64,000 nucleotides of DNA from Rubrivivax sp. (GTDB lineage Bacteria > Pseudomonadota > Gammaproteobacteria > Burkholderiales > Burkholderiaceae_C). This document shows, piece by piece, positions 45,077-53,343 of the stretch; position 1 is the first letter of the stretch; each line of letters begins with the position of its first letter. Below the pieces are notes generated by a model that was given only the letters and a program-made list of their open reading frames with translations, was not told where the DNA came from and searched no databases. The stretch spans positions 1-64,000 of the forward strand of contig JAHBZT010000004.1 of assembly GCA_019635315.1 (NCBI GenBank), in the 5' to 3' direction. Both the position numbers and the translations under genes were made by a program.

Positions 45077-46837
45077 ATGACCCGCTGGGCCTTTCCCGCC
45101 TTCGCCGCGGTGATGATGGTGCTGCCGCTGTTGCCGGTGCCGGACTTCTGGATCACGCAGAGCATCTACGTCGGCCTTTATTCCCTGGTCGCGCTGGGCC
45201 TGGTGCTGCTGACCGGGGTCGCCGGGCTGACGTCGTTCGGGCAGGCCGCCTTCGTCGGCGTCGGGGCCTATGCCGCGGCCTACCTGGCCACGCAGACTGC
45301 GCTGCCGCCGCTGGTGACGCTGGCGGTCGGCATCGTGCTGGCGGTGGTGGCGGCGCTGGTGCTGGGCGCGCTGACGCTGCGCATGTCGGGGCACTACTTG
45401 CCGCTGGCCACCATCGCCTGGGGCCTGGCGCTGAACTACACGATGGCCAACATGGAGTGGCTGGGCAAGTACGACGGCATCCTGGGCATCCCGGCGATGA
45501 ACCTGTTCGGCGTCGACCTCGGCAGCGGTCGCGGCCTGCACCCGCTGGTGTGGGCCATCGCGCTGGTCGCCGCGCTGGCAGTGCTGCGCCTGCTGGACTC
45601 GCGGCCCGGGCGGGCGATCCGTGCACTCAAGAGTGGCTCGACGATGGCCGAGGCGATGGGCATCTCGACCTTCCGCTACAAGCTCACCGCCTTCGTCATC
45701 GCGGCCCTGCTGGCGGCGCTGTCGGGCTGGCTGTTCGCTCATTTCCAGCGCAGCGTCAGCCCGTCGCCGTTCGGCATCAACAAGGGCATCGAGTACCTGT
45801 TCATGGCCGTGCTCGGCGGTGTCGGCCAGGTCTGGGGCGCCTTCCTCGGGTCGGCCGTCGTGCGCATCGTCGAGGACCAGCTGCAGGTGCTGCTGCCCAG
45901 GCTGATCGGCACCAGCGGCAACTTCGAGACGATCGTCTTCGGCATCGTGCTGGTGGTGGTGCTGAAGTACGCGCCCGACGGGCTGTGGAGCTTCGTCGGC
46001 CGCTGGCGCCCGGCGCCGCGCCGCGTGCGCGACTGGGACGCGGCCGAGCCGCTGGCGCGCCGCCCCAAGCCGGCGCGCGGCGAACGCCTGCTCGACGTCG
46101 ACGCGGTGCGCAAGCAGTTCGGCGGCCTGGTCGCCGTCAACGACGTCGGCTTCGTGGTCGACGCCGGCGACATCGTCGCGCTGATCGGCCCCAACGGCGC
46201 CGGCAAGTCGACCACCTTCAACCTCATCACGGGCGTGCTGGCGCTCAGCGGCGGCGCGGTGCGCTGGCGCGGGCAGGCCATCGGCGGCCAGCCGTCGCGG
46301 GCGATCGCGCGGCTGGGCATCTCGCGCACCTTCCAGCACGTCAAGATGATCCCGGAGATGACGGTGCTGGAGAACGTCGCGCTGGGCGGCTACGGACGCA
46401 CGCGCTCGGGCGTGCTGAAGGCCATGCTGCGGCTGGACCGTGCCGAGGAACGGCGGCTGTTTGCCGAGGCCGAACGCCAGCTCGCGCGCATCGGCATGCA
46501 GGGCCAGCTGCACGAGCTGGCCGGCAACCTGCCGCTGGGCCAGCAGCGGCTGATGGAGATCGCGCGTGCGCTGGCCACCGACCCCGCGCTGCTGCTGCTG
46601 GACGAGCCTGCCGCCGGCCTGCGCCACCACGAGAAGCAGGCGCTGGCGGCCGTGCTGCGCCAGCTCAAGGACGAGGGCATGAGCCTGCTGCTGGTCGAGC
46701 ACGACATGGACTTCGTGATGGGCCTGGCGGACCGCGTCGTCGTGATGGAGTTCGGCACCAAGCTGATGGAAGGCACGCCGGCCGAGGTGCAGGCCAGCCC
46801 GGCGGTGCGTGCCGCCTACCTGGGCACGGAGCACTGA
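45077..46837 (+). CDS. Fused ABC permease-ATPase, LivM-LivG type
   Basis: A 586-residue protein. Residues 1-310 form a LivM-like permease with several hydrophobic helices (SIYVGLYSLVALGLVLLTG, SGHYLPLATIAWGLALNY); residues 335-586 form a LivG-type ATPase with Walker A GPNGAGKSTTFN near 370, SRTFQHVKMIPEMTVLENVA, the signature LPLGQQRLMEIARALA and Walker B LLLLDEPAAGL. The domains are joined by an Arg/Ala/Pro-rich linker. In most genomes these two are separate genes (as at 35586-37498 here). ATG 45077 comes immediately after the repeat region. Stop and next start share bases (TGATG). Confidence 0.9.
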   Translation: MTRWAFPAFAAVMMVLPLLPVPDFWITQSIYVGLYSLVALGLVLLTGVAGLTSFGQAAFVGVGAYAAAYLATQTALPPLVTLAVGIVLAVVAALVLGALTLRMSGHYLPLATIAWGLALNYTMANMEWLGKYDGILGIPAMNLFGVDLGSGRGLHPLVWAIALVAALAVLRLLDSRPGRAIRALKSGSTMAEAMGISTFRYKLTAFVIAALLAALSGWLFAHFQRSVSPSPFGINKGIEYLFMAVLGGVGQVWGAFLGSAVVRIVEDQLQVLLPRLIGTSGNFETIVFGIVLVVVLKYAPDGLWSFVGRWRPAPRRVRDWDAAEPLARRPKPARGERLLDVDAVRKQFGGLVAVNDVGFVVDAGDIVALIGPNGAGKSTTFNLITGVLALSGGAVRWRGQAIGGQPSRAIARLGISRTFQHVKMIPEMTVLENVALGGYGRTRSGVLKAMLRLDRAEERRLFAEAERQLARIGMQGQLHELAGNLPLGQQRLMEIARALATDPALLLLDEPAAGLRHHEKQALAAVLRQLKDEGMSLLLVEHDMDFVMGLADRVVVMEFGTKLMEGTPAEVQASPAVRAAYLGTEH

Positions 46838-47562
46838 TGGACGGCCTGCTCCAGGTGCGGGACCTGCATGCCGGCTACGGGCGCGCCGAGGTGCTGACCG
46901 GGCTCAGTTTCGGCGTCGCCGAGCGCCAGGTCGTCAGCGTGATCGGCCCCAACGGCGCCGGCAAGAGCACCACGCTGGCGGCGCTGATGGGCATCCTGCC
47001 CTACCGCGGGCAGGTCGTCTTCGACGGCCAGGACCTCGCCGGCACGACGCTGGAGGAGCGCGTGATGATGGGCCTGGCGCTGGTGCCCGAGAAGCGCGAG
47101 CTCTTCGGCACCATGGCGGTGGAGGACAACCTGGTGCTCGGCGGCTACCGCGCGATGAAGCAGCGCGTGCCGGACTGGCGGCGCGCCATCGAGCGTGTCT
47201 ACGCGCTGTTCCCGCGCCTGAAGGAGCGACGCACGCAACTCGCTGGCACGCTGTCCGGCGGCGAGCGGCAGATGCTGGCCGTCGGCCGCGCGCTGATGTC
47301 GGCGCCGCGCCTGCTGATGCTGGACGAACCCAGCCTGGGCCTGGCGCCGCTGATCGTGCGCGACATCTTCGCCACCATCGAGCGCCTGCGCAACGAAGGC
47401 ACCAGCATCCTGCTGATCGAGCAGAACGCGCGCGCCGCGCTGGCGGTGTCGGACCACGGCTACGTGCTGGAGACCGGCGCCCTGGTGCTCGCCGGCGCGG
47501 CGAACGAGCTGGCGGCCGACCCGCGCGTCATCGAGACCTACCTGGGCAACCGCAAGCCATGA
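46837..47562 (+). CDS. ABC transporter ATPase, LivF type
   Basis: A 241-residue nucleotide-binding subunit with Walker A GPNGAGKSTTLAALMG, the ABC signature LSGGERQMLAVGRAL, Walker B LLMLDEPSLGL and LVPEKRELFGTMAVEDNLVL, LivF type. The ATG overlaps the fusion's stop, and its own stop overlaps the acyl-CoA dehydrogenase start (ATGA). It completes the second uptake system with the binding protein, the permease and the fusion. Confidence 0.93.
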   Translation: MDGLLQVRDLHAGYGRAEVLTGLSFGVAERQVVSVIGPNGAGKSTTLAALMGILPYRGQVVFDGQDLAGTTLEERVMMGLALVPEKRELFGTMAVEDNLVLGGYRAMKQRVPDWRRAIERVYALFPRLKERRTQLAGTLSGGERQMLAVGRALMSAPRLLMLDEPSLGLAPLIVRDIFATIERLRNEGTSILLIEQNARAALAVSDHGYVLETGALVLAGAANELAADPRVIETYLGNRKP

Positions 47563-49244
47563 GCCGCTACACCTACCGGCCCCCGCTGGACGAGATGCGC
47601 TTCGTCATCGAGCAGGTGCTGGGCGCGCCGGCGCGCTGGGCGGCCATGCCGGCCTTCGCCGAGCTCGACGCCGAGACCGCGGCCGAGGTGCTGGCGCAGG
47701 CCGGCCGCTTCACGGCCGACGTGCTGCAGCCGCTGAACGCACCCGGCGACCGCCAGGGCTGCCGCATCGAGGGCGGGCGCGTGAAGACGCCCGACGGTTT
47801 TCCCGCCGCGTGGCGCGCCTTCGTCGACGGCGGCTGGCCGGCGCTGGCCTGCGACCCGGCCTGGGGCGGGCAGGGGCTGCCGCAGCTGCTGAATACGGCC
47901 GTCGGCGAGATGATCAACGCCTGCAACCACGCCTGGAACATGTATGCCGGCATCCTGCACGGCGCCTACGCGACCGTGAAGGCCCATGGCAGCGACGAGC
48001 TCAAGGCACGCTACCTGCCGCGGCTGGCCAGCGGCGAATGGCTGTCGGCGATGGCGCTGACCGAGCCGCAGTCCGGCAGCGACCTGGGCCTGGTGCGCAC
48101 GCGGGCCGAGCCGCGGCCGGACGGCACGCTGGCGGTCAGCGGCAGCAAGGTCTTCATCTCCGGCGGCGACCACGATCTCACCGACAACATCGTCCACCTC
48201 GTGCTGTGCCGGCTGCAGGACCCGTCCAACCCGGCGCCGCCCGGCACGCGGGGCCTGTCGCTGGTGCTCGTGCCGGCGGTGCTGCCCGACGGCACGCGCA
48301 ACGCGATGGCCGCCGACGGCCTGGAGCACAAGATGGGCATCCACGGCAGCGCGACCTGCGCGATGCGCTACGAGGCCGCCACCGGCTGGCTGGTCGGCGA
48401 GCCGCATCGCGGGCTGCCGGCGATGTTCGTGATGATGAACGCGGCCCGCGTCGCGACGGCGGTGCAGGGGCTCGGCCACCTCGAGATGGCGGCGCAGAAT
48501 GCCGCGCGCTATGCCGCCGAGCGCGTGCAGTTCGGCGGCCCGATCGCCGCCCGGCCGGCGGTGCGCCGGACCCTGGACAGCCTGGACGCGGTGGCCGCCG
48601 GGCTGCGTGTCGTGATCTACCGCGCCGCGCTGCGGCTCGACGAGGCCGATCACCACCCGTACGCCGGGTGCCGCGCCGCTGCCGCCGCCGAGGTCTCGCT
48701 GCTGACCCCGGTGCTCAAGGCCTTCGCGACGCGCCAGGGTTTCCAGGGCGCCAGCGACGCGCTGCAGGTCTGGGGCGGCTACGGCTACATGGCCGACTAC
48801 GGCATCGAGCAGACGCTGCGCGATGCGCGCATCGCGATGATCTACGAGGGCACCAACGAGATCCAGGCCATCGACCTGGTGCAGCGCAAGCTGCTCGGCG
48901 GTGCCGGGCCGGCCTTCGAGGCGCTGCTGGACGACCTGGCGCGCGACGCCGGCGACAGCGACGCGGCTCGCGCGCTGCACGAGCAGCTGGCCCAGGCGCG
49001 CGGTGCCGTCGCGGCCCTGCGCGAGGCCGCGGCGGCGGACCCCGTGGCGCCGCTGCGTGCCGCCGACGACCTGCTGGCCGGCTGCGGCCACCTGCTGCTG
49101 GCCTGGGCCTGGGCGGCGATCGAGCGTGCCGCCGCACCCGACGATGCCGCGCGGCACGCGCTGGTCGCCCAGGGCCTGCGCCTGGTGCTGCCGCAGGCGG
49201 CGGTGCACTGGGCCCGCGCCAGGGCGGCGCTGGCCACCGCCTGA
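47559..49244 (+). CDS. Acyl-CoA dehydrogenase, DmdC-like long form
   Basis: A 561-residue long-form acyl-CoA dehydrogenase. Seen are an N-terminal Acyl-CoA_dh_N region (LLNTAVGEMINACNHAWNMY), the middle beta-barrel with AMALTEPQSGSDLGLVRTRA and GSKVFISGGDH, and the C-terminal catalytic region with VWGGYGYMADYGIEQTLRDA plus IYEGTNEIQAIDL. The extra C-terminal domain is typical of the DmdC/FadE-type long dehydrogenases. Its place after ligase, crotonase and transporter suggests it oxidises a CoA ester made by the ligase. The start overlaps the previous stop (ATGA). Confidence 0.9.
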   Translation: MSRYTYRPPLDEMRFVIEQVLGAPARWAAMPAFAELDAETAAEVLAQAGRFTADVLQPLNAPGDRQGCRIEGGRVKTPDGFPAAWRAFVDGGWPALACDPAWGGQGLPQLLNTAVGEMINACNHAWNMYAGILHGAYATVKAHGSDELKARYLPRLASGEWLSAMALTEPQSGSDLGLVRTRAEPRPDGTLAVSGSKVFISGGDHDLTDNIVHLVLCRLQDPSNPAPPGTRGLSLVLVPAVLPDGTRNAMAADGLEHKMGIHGSATCAMRYEAATGWLVGEPHRGLPAMFVMMNAARVATAVQGLGHLEMAAQNAARYAAERVQFGGPIAARPAVRRTLDSLDAVAAGLRVVIYRAALRLDEADHHPYAGCRAAAAAEVSLLTPVLKAFATRQGFQGASDALQVWGGYGYMADYGIEQTLRDARIAMIYEGTNEIQAIDLVQRKLLGGAGPAFEALLDDLARDAGDSDAARALHEQLAQARGAVAALREAAAADPVAPLRAADDLLAGCGHLLLAWAWAAIERAAAPDDAARHALVAQGLRLVLPQAAVHWARARAALATA

Positions 49245-49375
49245 ACGGCGCCCCGGCGCGCGCTATGCTCGACATCGCCGGGCCCGCCCACCCGCCGCCC
49301 ATGCTGTCGGGGCGCGGGCGATCGGACCGGCGCCTGCCGACGGGCAGGGCCCACCCGCCGCCGACGGAGATCGCC

Positions 49376-50221
49376 ATGCACCGCTGCCACCGAGTTCGCC
49401 GCTGCCCGCAGGCGCTGGTCCGGGGGCTGGCCTGGCTGGTGGCCCTGGCCGGGCTCGGTGCGGTGCCGCCGCAGGTGCAGGCGCAGACCCTGGAGAAGTC
49501 CACCGTCCGCCATGGCAGCGCCGACGTGCCGGTGGAGATCGCGCGGCCGGCCGGGCGCGGCCCCTGGCCGGCGCTGCTGTACATCCACGCCAAGCGCGGC
49601 TACGAGGACGTCGACCGCGCGCATGTGCGCGCGCTCGCGCGCGACGGTTTTCTGGTCATGGCGCCGGACTGGCTGGCGGCCAACATGATCGAGCGCTGGC
49701 CCGACCGCCACGTGCCCGAGAGCGAGGACGACGTCGAGGCCGCGCTGGCCGCGCTGCGCGCCCACCCCGACGCCTGCCGGCAGCCGGCGGGCATCGTGGC
49801 CAAGTCGCGCGGGCCCTACTTCGCGATCCGGCTGGCCGCCAAGCGGCCGCAGGACGTCGGGCCCATCGTCGCCTGGTACGGGCATTTCCAGCATCCCAAC
49901 GCGCCCGAGCCGCAGCAGCTGTTCACGGTGGCGCCCGAGGTGCGGCAGATCCGCTCGCCGGTGCTGATGCTGATCGGCGACGCCGACTTCGAGCTGCGCC
50001 GCATGGTCAACGGGCGCGCCTTCTACGTGCTGTCCGAGCGCGGCGTGCCGGTCGAGCTGCAGATGTACCCGATGGCGCGGCGCGCCTTCGACTTCCGTGC
50101 CGACCAGAGCCCGGAGGAGAAGATGGCCACGGCGCATGCGCTGCGCCGCGAACTCGACTGGCTGCGCCGCTGGATGGCGCTGGACGCGCAGGGACGCTGC
50201 ACCGGCGCAGCGCCGGGGTGA
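49376..50221 (+). CDS. Exported dienelactone-hydrolase-like protein, His missing
   Basis: A 281-residue alpha/beta-hydrolase-like protein with a signal peptide (1-37, ending PPQVQAQ) and GGAGA 6-8 bases before ATG 49376. Motifs match the DLH family: LLYIHAKRGYEDV, RDGFLVMAPDWLA, and MLIGDADFELRR (Asp202 or Asp204). The nucleophile position reads AKSRGPY with Ser144 in place of a G-C/S-x-G-G elbow, and the conserved His of the YEGAxHGF-type motif is replaced by Arg in YPMARRAFDF. Catalysis is therefore doubtful or altered. It follows a catabolic operon by 131 bases. Confidence 0.82.
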   Translation: MHRCHRVRRCPQALVRGLAWLVALAGLGAVPPQVQAQTLEKSTVRHGSADVPVEIARPAGRGPWPALLYIHAKRGYEDVDRAHVRALARDGFLVMAPDWLAANMIERWPDRHVPESEDDVEAALAALRAHPDACRQPAGIVAKSRGPYFAIRLAAKRPQDVGPIVAWYGHFQHPNAPEPQQLFTVAPEVRQIRSPVLMLIGDADFELRRMVNGRAFYVLSERGVPVELQMYPMARRAFDFRADQSPEEKMATAHALRRELDWLRRWMALDAQGRCTGAAPG

Positions 50222-50230
50222 TTGCCCCGA

Positions 50231-50289
50231 GGGCCGGGTTGCACCCGGCCCGCCCCCCGAGGGGGGGCGAGGTGACCGGCGAAGCCGGT
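50231..50289. terminator. Three successive GC hairpins between convergent genes
   Basis: GGGCCGGGT/ACCCGGCCC (loop TGC, 50231-50251), CCCCCC/GGGGGG (loop GAG, 50253-50267) and ACCGGC/GCCGGT (loop GAA, 50275-50289) follow one another. None has a T tract. This looks like a two-way end region or a palindromic repeat unit. Confidence 0.45.
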
Positions 50290-50341
50290 TCACCGCGAGC
50301 GCGTCACCAGCGCGCCGCGGCGACCGCCGGGCGCCAGGTGG

Positions 50342-51316
50342 TCAACCGGCCTTGGCGCCCGTAGCCTTGACGATCTTCTCGTACTTCGCGAGCTCGGCGC
50401 GCACGAAGGCGCCGAACTGCTCGGGGGTCGTCGGGGCGGGGTCGGCCATCATCGGCGCCAGCCTGGCCTTCACGTCGGCCGAGTTCAGCGCCGCGACGAA
50501 GGCCTCGTTGAGCGCCTGCACGCGGGCGGCCGGCACGCCGGCCGGGCCGAAGAGGCCGAACCAGGTGTCCACGCCGACCTGCGGCAGGCCGGACTCGGCC
50601 ATCGTCGGCAGCTCGGGCATCGCGCTGGAGCGTGCCGCGGTCGTCACCGCCAGTGCCTTCAGCTTGCCGGCGCGGATGTTGCCGGCGGCGCTGGCGAGGT
50701 TGTCGAAGCTGAAGTCGATCTGTCCGCCCAGCAGCGCCAGCTGCATCGGCGCCGCGCCGGCATAGGGGATGTGCACGATGAACACGCCGGCCGCGGACTT
50801 CAGCAGTTCGCCGGCCAGGTGGCCGGCGCTGCCGTTGCCGCCGCTGCCGTAGTTGAGCCGCCCCGGATTTGCCTTGGCGTGGCGCACCAGGTCGGCGACG
50901 CTGGCGATCTTCAGCTGCGCCGCCGTCTCGGCATTCATCACCAGCACGTTGGGCACCTGGGCCACGCGCGTGATCGGCGTGAAGTCGCGCACCGGGTCGT
51001 AGGGGATCTTCTCGAACAGCCAGGGGTTGATGGCATGCGTGGCCACCGCGCCCATCACGATGGTGTTGCCGTCCGGCGCCGAGCGCGCGACCTGGTCGAC
51101 CCCCAGGTTGCCGCCGGCGCCCGGCCGGTTCTCGACGACCACGGTGCCGAGCCGGTCCTTCACCGCCTCGGCCAGGATGCGCGCGATGCGGTCCAGCGGG
51201 CCGCCGGGCGGGTAGGGCACGACGAGGCGCAGCGGGGCGGCGGCCTGGGCGTGGACGGCGCCGCTGGCGGCCAGCAGGCCCAGGGCGGTGAACTGGCGGC
51301 GGTTCAAGGTGCTCAT
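50342..51316 (-). CDS. Bug-type tripartite tricarboxylate transporter substrate-binding protein
   Basis: A 324-residue periplasmic binding protein with a signal peptide (SRRQ-type start, LGLLAASGAVHAQ). Bug motifs are LRLVVPYPPGGPLDRIARIL, VVENRPGAGGNLGVDQVA and GGQIDFSFDNLASAAGNIRAG. Such proteins bind carboxylates; hundreds of copies occur in Burkholderiales, mostly without a linked transporter, and none is linked here. Its start overlaps the stop of the upstream flavoreductase (ATGA), so it is co-transcribed with it. Confidence 0.93.
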   Translation of the reverse strand: MSTLNRRQFTALGLLAASGAVHAQAAAPLRLVVPYPPGGPLDRIARILAEAVKDRLGTVVVENRPGAGGNLGVDQVARSAPDGNTIVMGAVATHAINPWLFEKIPYDPVRDFTPITRVAQVPNVLVMNAETAAQLKIASVADLVRHAKANPGRLNYGSGGNGSAGHLAGELLKSAAGVFIVHIPYAGAAPMQLALLGGQIDFSFDNLASAAGNIRAGKLKALAVTTAARSSAMPELPTMAESGLPQVGVDTWFGLFGPAGVPAARVQALNEAFVAALNSADVKARLAPMMADPAPTTPEQFGAFVRAELAKYEKIVKATGAKAG

Positions 51317-52356
51317 GCGGTGGCTCCGTGCTTGTCCTGTTCCGAGGTGAAGCTGTCGGCGAAGAATTCGTCGGCCGGCAGCGCACATTGCGCGACGAAG
51401 TCGCGCTCGGCCGACTCGACGACGATGGGTGCGCCGCAGGCATAGACCTGGTGGCCCGACAGGTCCGGGAAGTCGGCCATCACGGCGCGGTGCACGAAGC
51501 CGGTGCGGCCGCTCCAGGCGTCCTCGGGCAGCGCGTCGCTGACCACCGGCACGTAGCGCAGCCAGGGCAGTTCGGCGGCGGCCTGGCGGCACCAGTCGTC
51601 CATGTACAGGTCCTGCGGGCGGCGGCCGCCCCAGTACAGCGTGGCCGGCCGCGCGAGGCCCTGGTGGCGCATGTGGTCGACCAGCGCCTTGATCGGCGCG
51701 AAGCCGGTGCCGCTGGCCAGCAGCACGATGGGCTTGTCGCTGTCCTCGCGCAGGAAGAAGCTGCCGAAGGGGCCTTCCATGCGCAGGATGTCGCGCTCCT
51801 TCATCGCGCCGAAGACATGGTCGGTGAACTTGCCGCCGGGCATGTGGCGCACGTGCAGCTCGATCGCCGGCGGGCTGCCCAGGTCCTCGGGCGCGTTGGC
51901 CATGCTGTAGCTGCGGCGCGCGCCGTCGCGCAGGATGAACTCCACGTACTGGCCGGCGCGGTACTTGAGGTTCTGGTTGGCCGGCAGCTGCAGCCTCAGC
52001 ACCGCGACGTCGGGCGCCGGCTTCGTGATGGCGAGCACGCGCGTGGGCAGCTTCAGTACCGGGTAGTCGCCGGCACCGGGCACGCTGCGCGCCTCGACCA
52101 CGCAGTCGGTCTGCGGCGTCGCGCAGCAGGTCAGGATGAAGCCGGCTTCCTCTTCCGCCACCGACAGCGCCTTGAGCTGGTGCGCGCCGTGGATCACGCG
52201 GCCCTGGACGAGCCGGCTCTTGCACGAGCCGCAGGCGCCGTCGCGGCAGCCGTAGGGCAGGCCGATGCCCTGGCGGATGGCGGCGGGCAGGATGGCCTCG
52301 TCGCGCTCGACGGCGAAGCTGACGTTGGCGGGCTGGAGGGTGATCTGGAAGCTCAT
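51313..52356 (-). CDS. Ferredoxin-NAD(P)H flavoreductase (CDP-6-deoxy-glucoseen/phenol-hydroxylase reductase type)
   Basis: A 347-residue electron-transfer protein. An N-terminal plant-type 2Fe-2S domain has Cys37, Cys42 and Cys45 in YGCRDGACGSC and the fourth Cys at 77 or 78. The FAD domain follows (YRAGQYVEFIL, RSYSMANAPED) and then the NAD(P)H domain with LLASGTGFAPIKALVDHM. Electrons pass from NAD(P)H through FAD to the iron-sulfur cluster and on to an unlinked oxygenase. No oxygenase is adjacent, so the partner is unknown. Confidence 0.9.
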   Translation of the reverse strand: MSFQITLQPANVSFAVERDEAILPAAIRQGIGLPYGCRDGACGSCKSRLVQGRVIHGAHQLKALSVAEEEAGFILTCCATPQTDCVVEARSVPGAGDYPVLKLPTRVLAITKPAPDVAVLRLQLPANQNLKYRAGQYVEFILRDGARRSYSMANAPEDLGSPPAIELHVRHMPGGKFTDHVFGAMKERDILRMEGPFGSFFLREDSDKPIVLLASGTGFAPIKALVDHMRHQGLARPATLYWGGRRPQDLYMDDWCRQAAAELPWLRYVPVVSDALPEDAWSGRTGFVHRAVMADFPDLSGHQVYACGAPIVVESAERDFVAQCALPADEFFADSFTSEQDKHGATA

Positions 52357-52433
52357 GTGCGGGCGGTCGCGACGACGTGGCGTGCGCCGCCTCTACACTG
52401 CGGCGCACAGCCCCGGATTGTGCCCGCGACCGC

Positions 52434-53330
52434 ATGACCGCACCGCCCACCCGCGCCCGACGACCCGTGCTGCTGATCGTCGGCTGCGGCGACGTCGGCG
52501 GCCGTGTCGTGCGCCTGGTGCACCCGCGCTGGCGCGTGCTGGCGCTGACCTCGACGGCGGCACGCGCCGCCGAATTGCGTGCACTGGGGGCGACACCCCT
52601 GGTCGGCAACCTGGACGAGCCGGCCACGCTGGGCCGCCTCGGCGGCCTGGCCGACGCGGTGCTGCACCTGGCGCCGCCGCCGGGGCAGGGCGAGCACGAC
52701 CCGCGCACGCGCGCGCTGTGCGCTGCACTGGCGCGCGGCGGTTGCGTGCAGCGGCTGGTCTACGCCAGCACCACCGGCGTCTACGGCGACGCCGGCGGTG
52801 CGCGCTTCGACGAGACGCGTGCCGTCGCGCCGGCCAGCGACCGCGCGAGGCGCCGCGTCGACGCCGAGGCCACCGTGCGCTGGTTCGGCCGCCGGCACGG
52901 CGTGGCGGTGAGCATCCTGCGCATTCCCGGCATCTATGCCGGCGACCGGCCGGGCGGCCACCCGCGCGAGCGCCTGCTGCGCGGCACGCCGGTCCTGGCG
53001 CCGGAAGACGACGTCTACACCAACCACATCCACGCCGACGACCTGGCGCGTGCCTGCGTCGCCGCGCTGCACCGCGGCCGTCCGCAGCGCGTCGTGCATG
53101 CCAGCGACGACAGCGAGCTGACGATGGGCGACTACTTCGACCTCGCCGCCGACCTGTGCGCACTGCCGCGGCCGCCGCGCATCACGCGCGCGCAGGCACG
53201 CGAGCAGCTGTCGCCGATGCTGCTGAGCTTCATGAGCGAATCGCGCCGGCTCGACAACCGGCGTCTGAAGCACGAGCTGCGCCTCGTGCTGCGCTACCCG
53301 ACGGTGCGCGAGGGCCTGGCAGGCACCTGA
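52434..53330 (+). CDS. NAD-dependent epimerase/dehydratase family protein
   Basis: A 298-residue SDR-type protein. The nucleotide-binding motif is IVGCGDVGGRVV (a Gly-rich turn related to the extended SDRs), then LVYASTTGVYGD (with the YxxxK region: Y-G-D and later a K-free helix), IPGIYAGDRPG and HADDLARA. The catalytic YxxxK is not obvious, so it may be an atypical SDR. Its start is ATG 52434. It is divergent from the flavoreductase. Confidence 0.82.
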   Translation: MTAPPTRARRPVLLIVGCGDVGGRVVRLVHPRWRVLALTSTAARAAELRALGATPLVGNLDEPATLGRLGGLADAVLHLAPPPGQGEHDPRTRALCAALARGGCVQRLVYASTTGVYGDAGGARFDETRAVAPASDRARRRVDAEATVRWFGRRHGVAVSILRIPGIYAGDRPGGHPRERLLRGTPVLAPEDDVYTNHIHADDLARACVAALHRGRPQRVVHASDDSELTMGDYFDLAADLCALPRPPRITRAQAREQLSPMLLSFMSESRRLDNRRLKHELRLVLRYPTVREGLAGT

Positions 53331-53343
53331 GCGCGGCGGCCTG

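Noticed and set aside
44204-46834. A long open frame through the repeat interval and the transporter fusion, with a repeated LRSLRSLRSD-type segment
   Set aside because: The segment is the translation of the inverted core repeat and appears in several frames and both strands; no coding pattern is seen.
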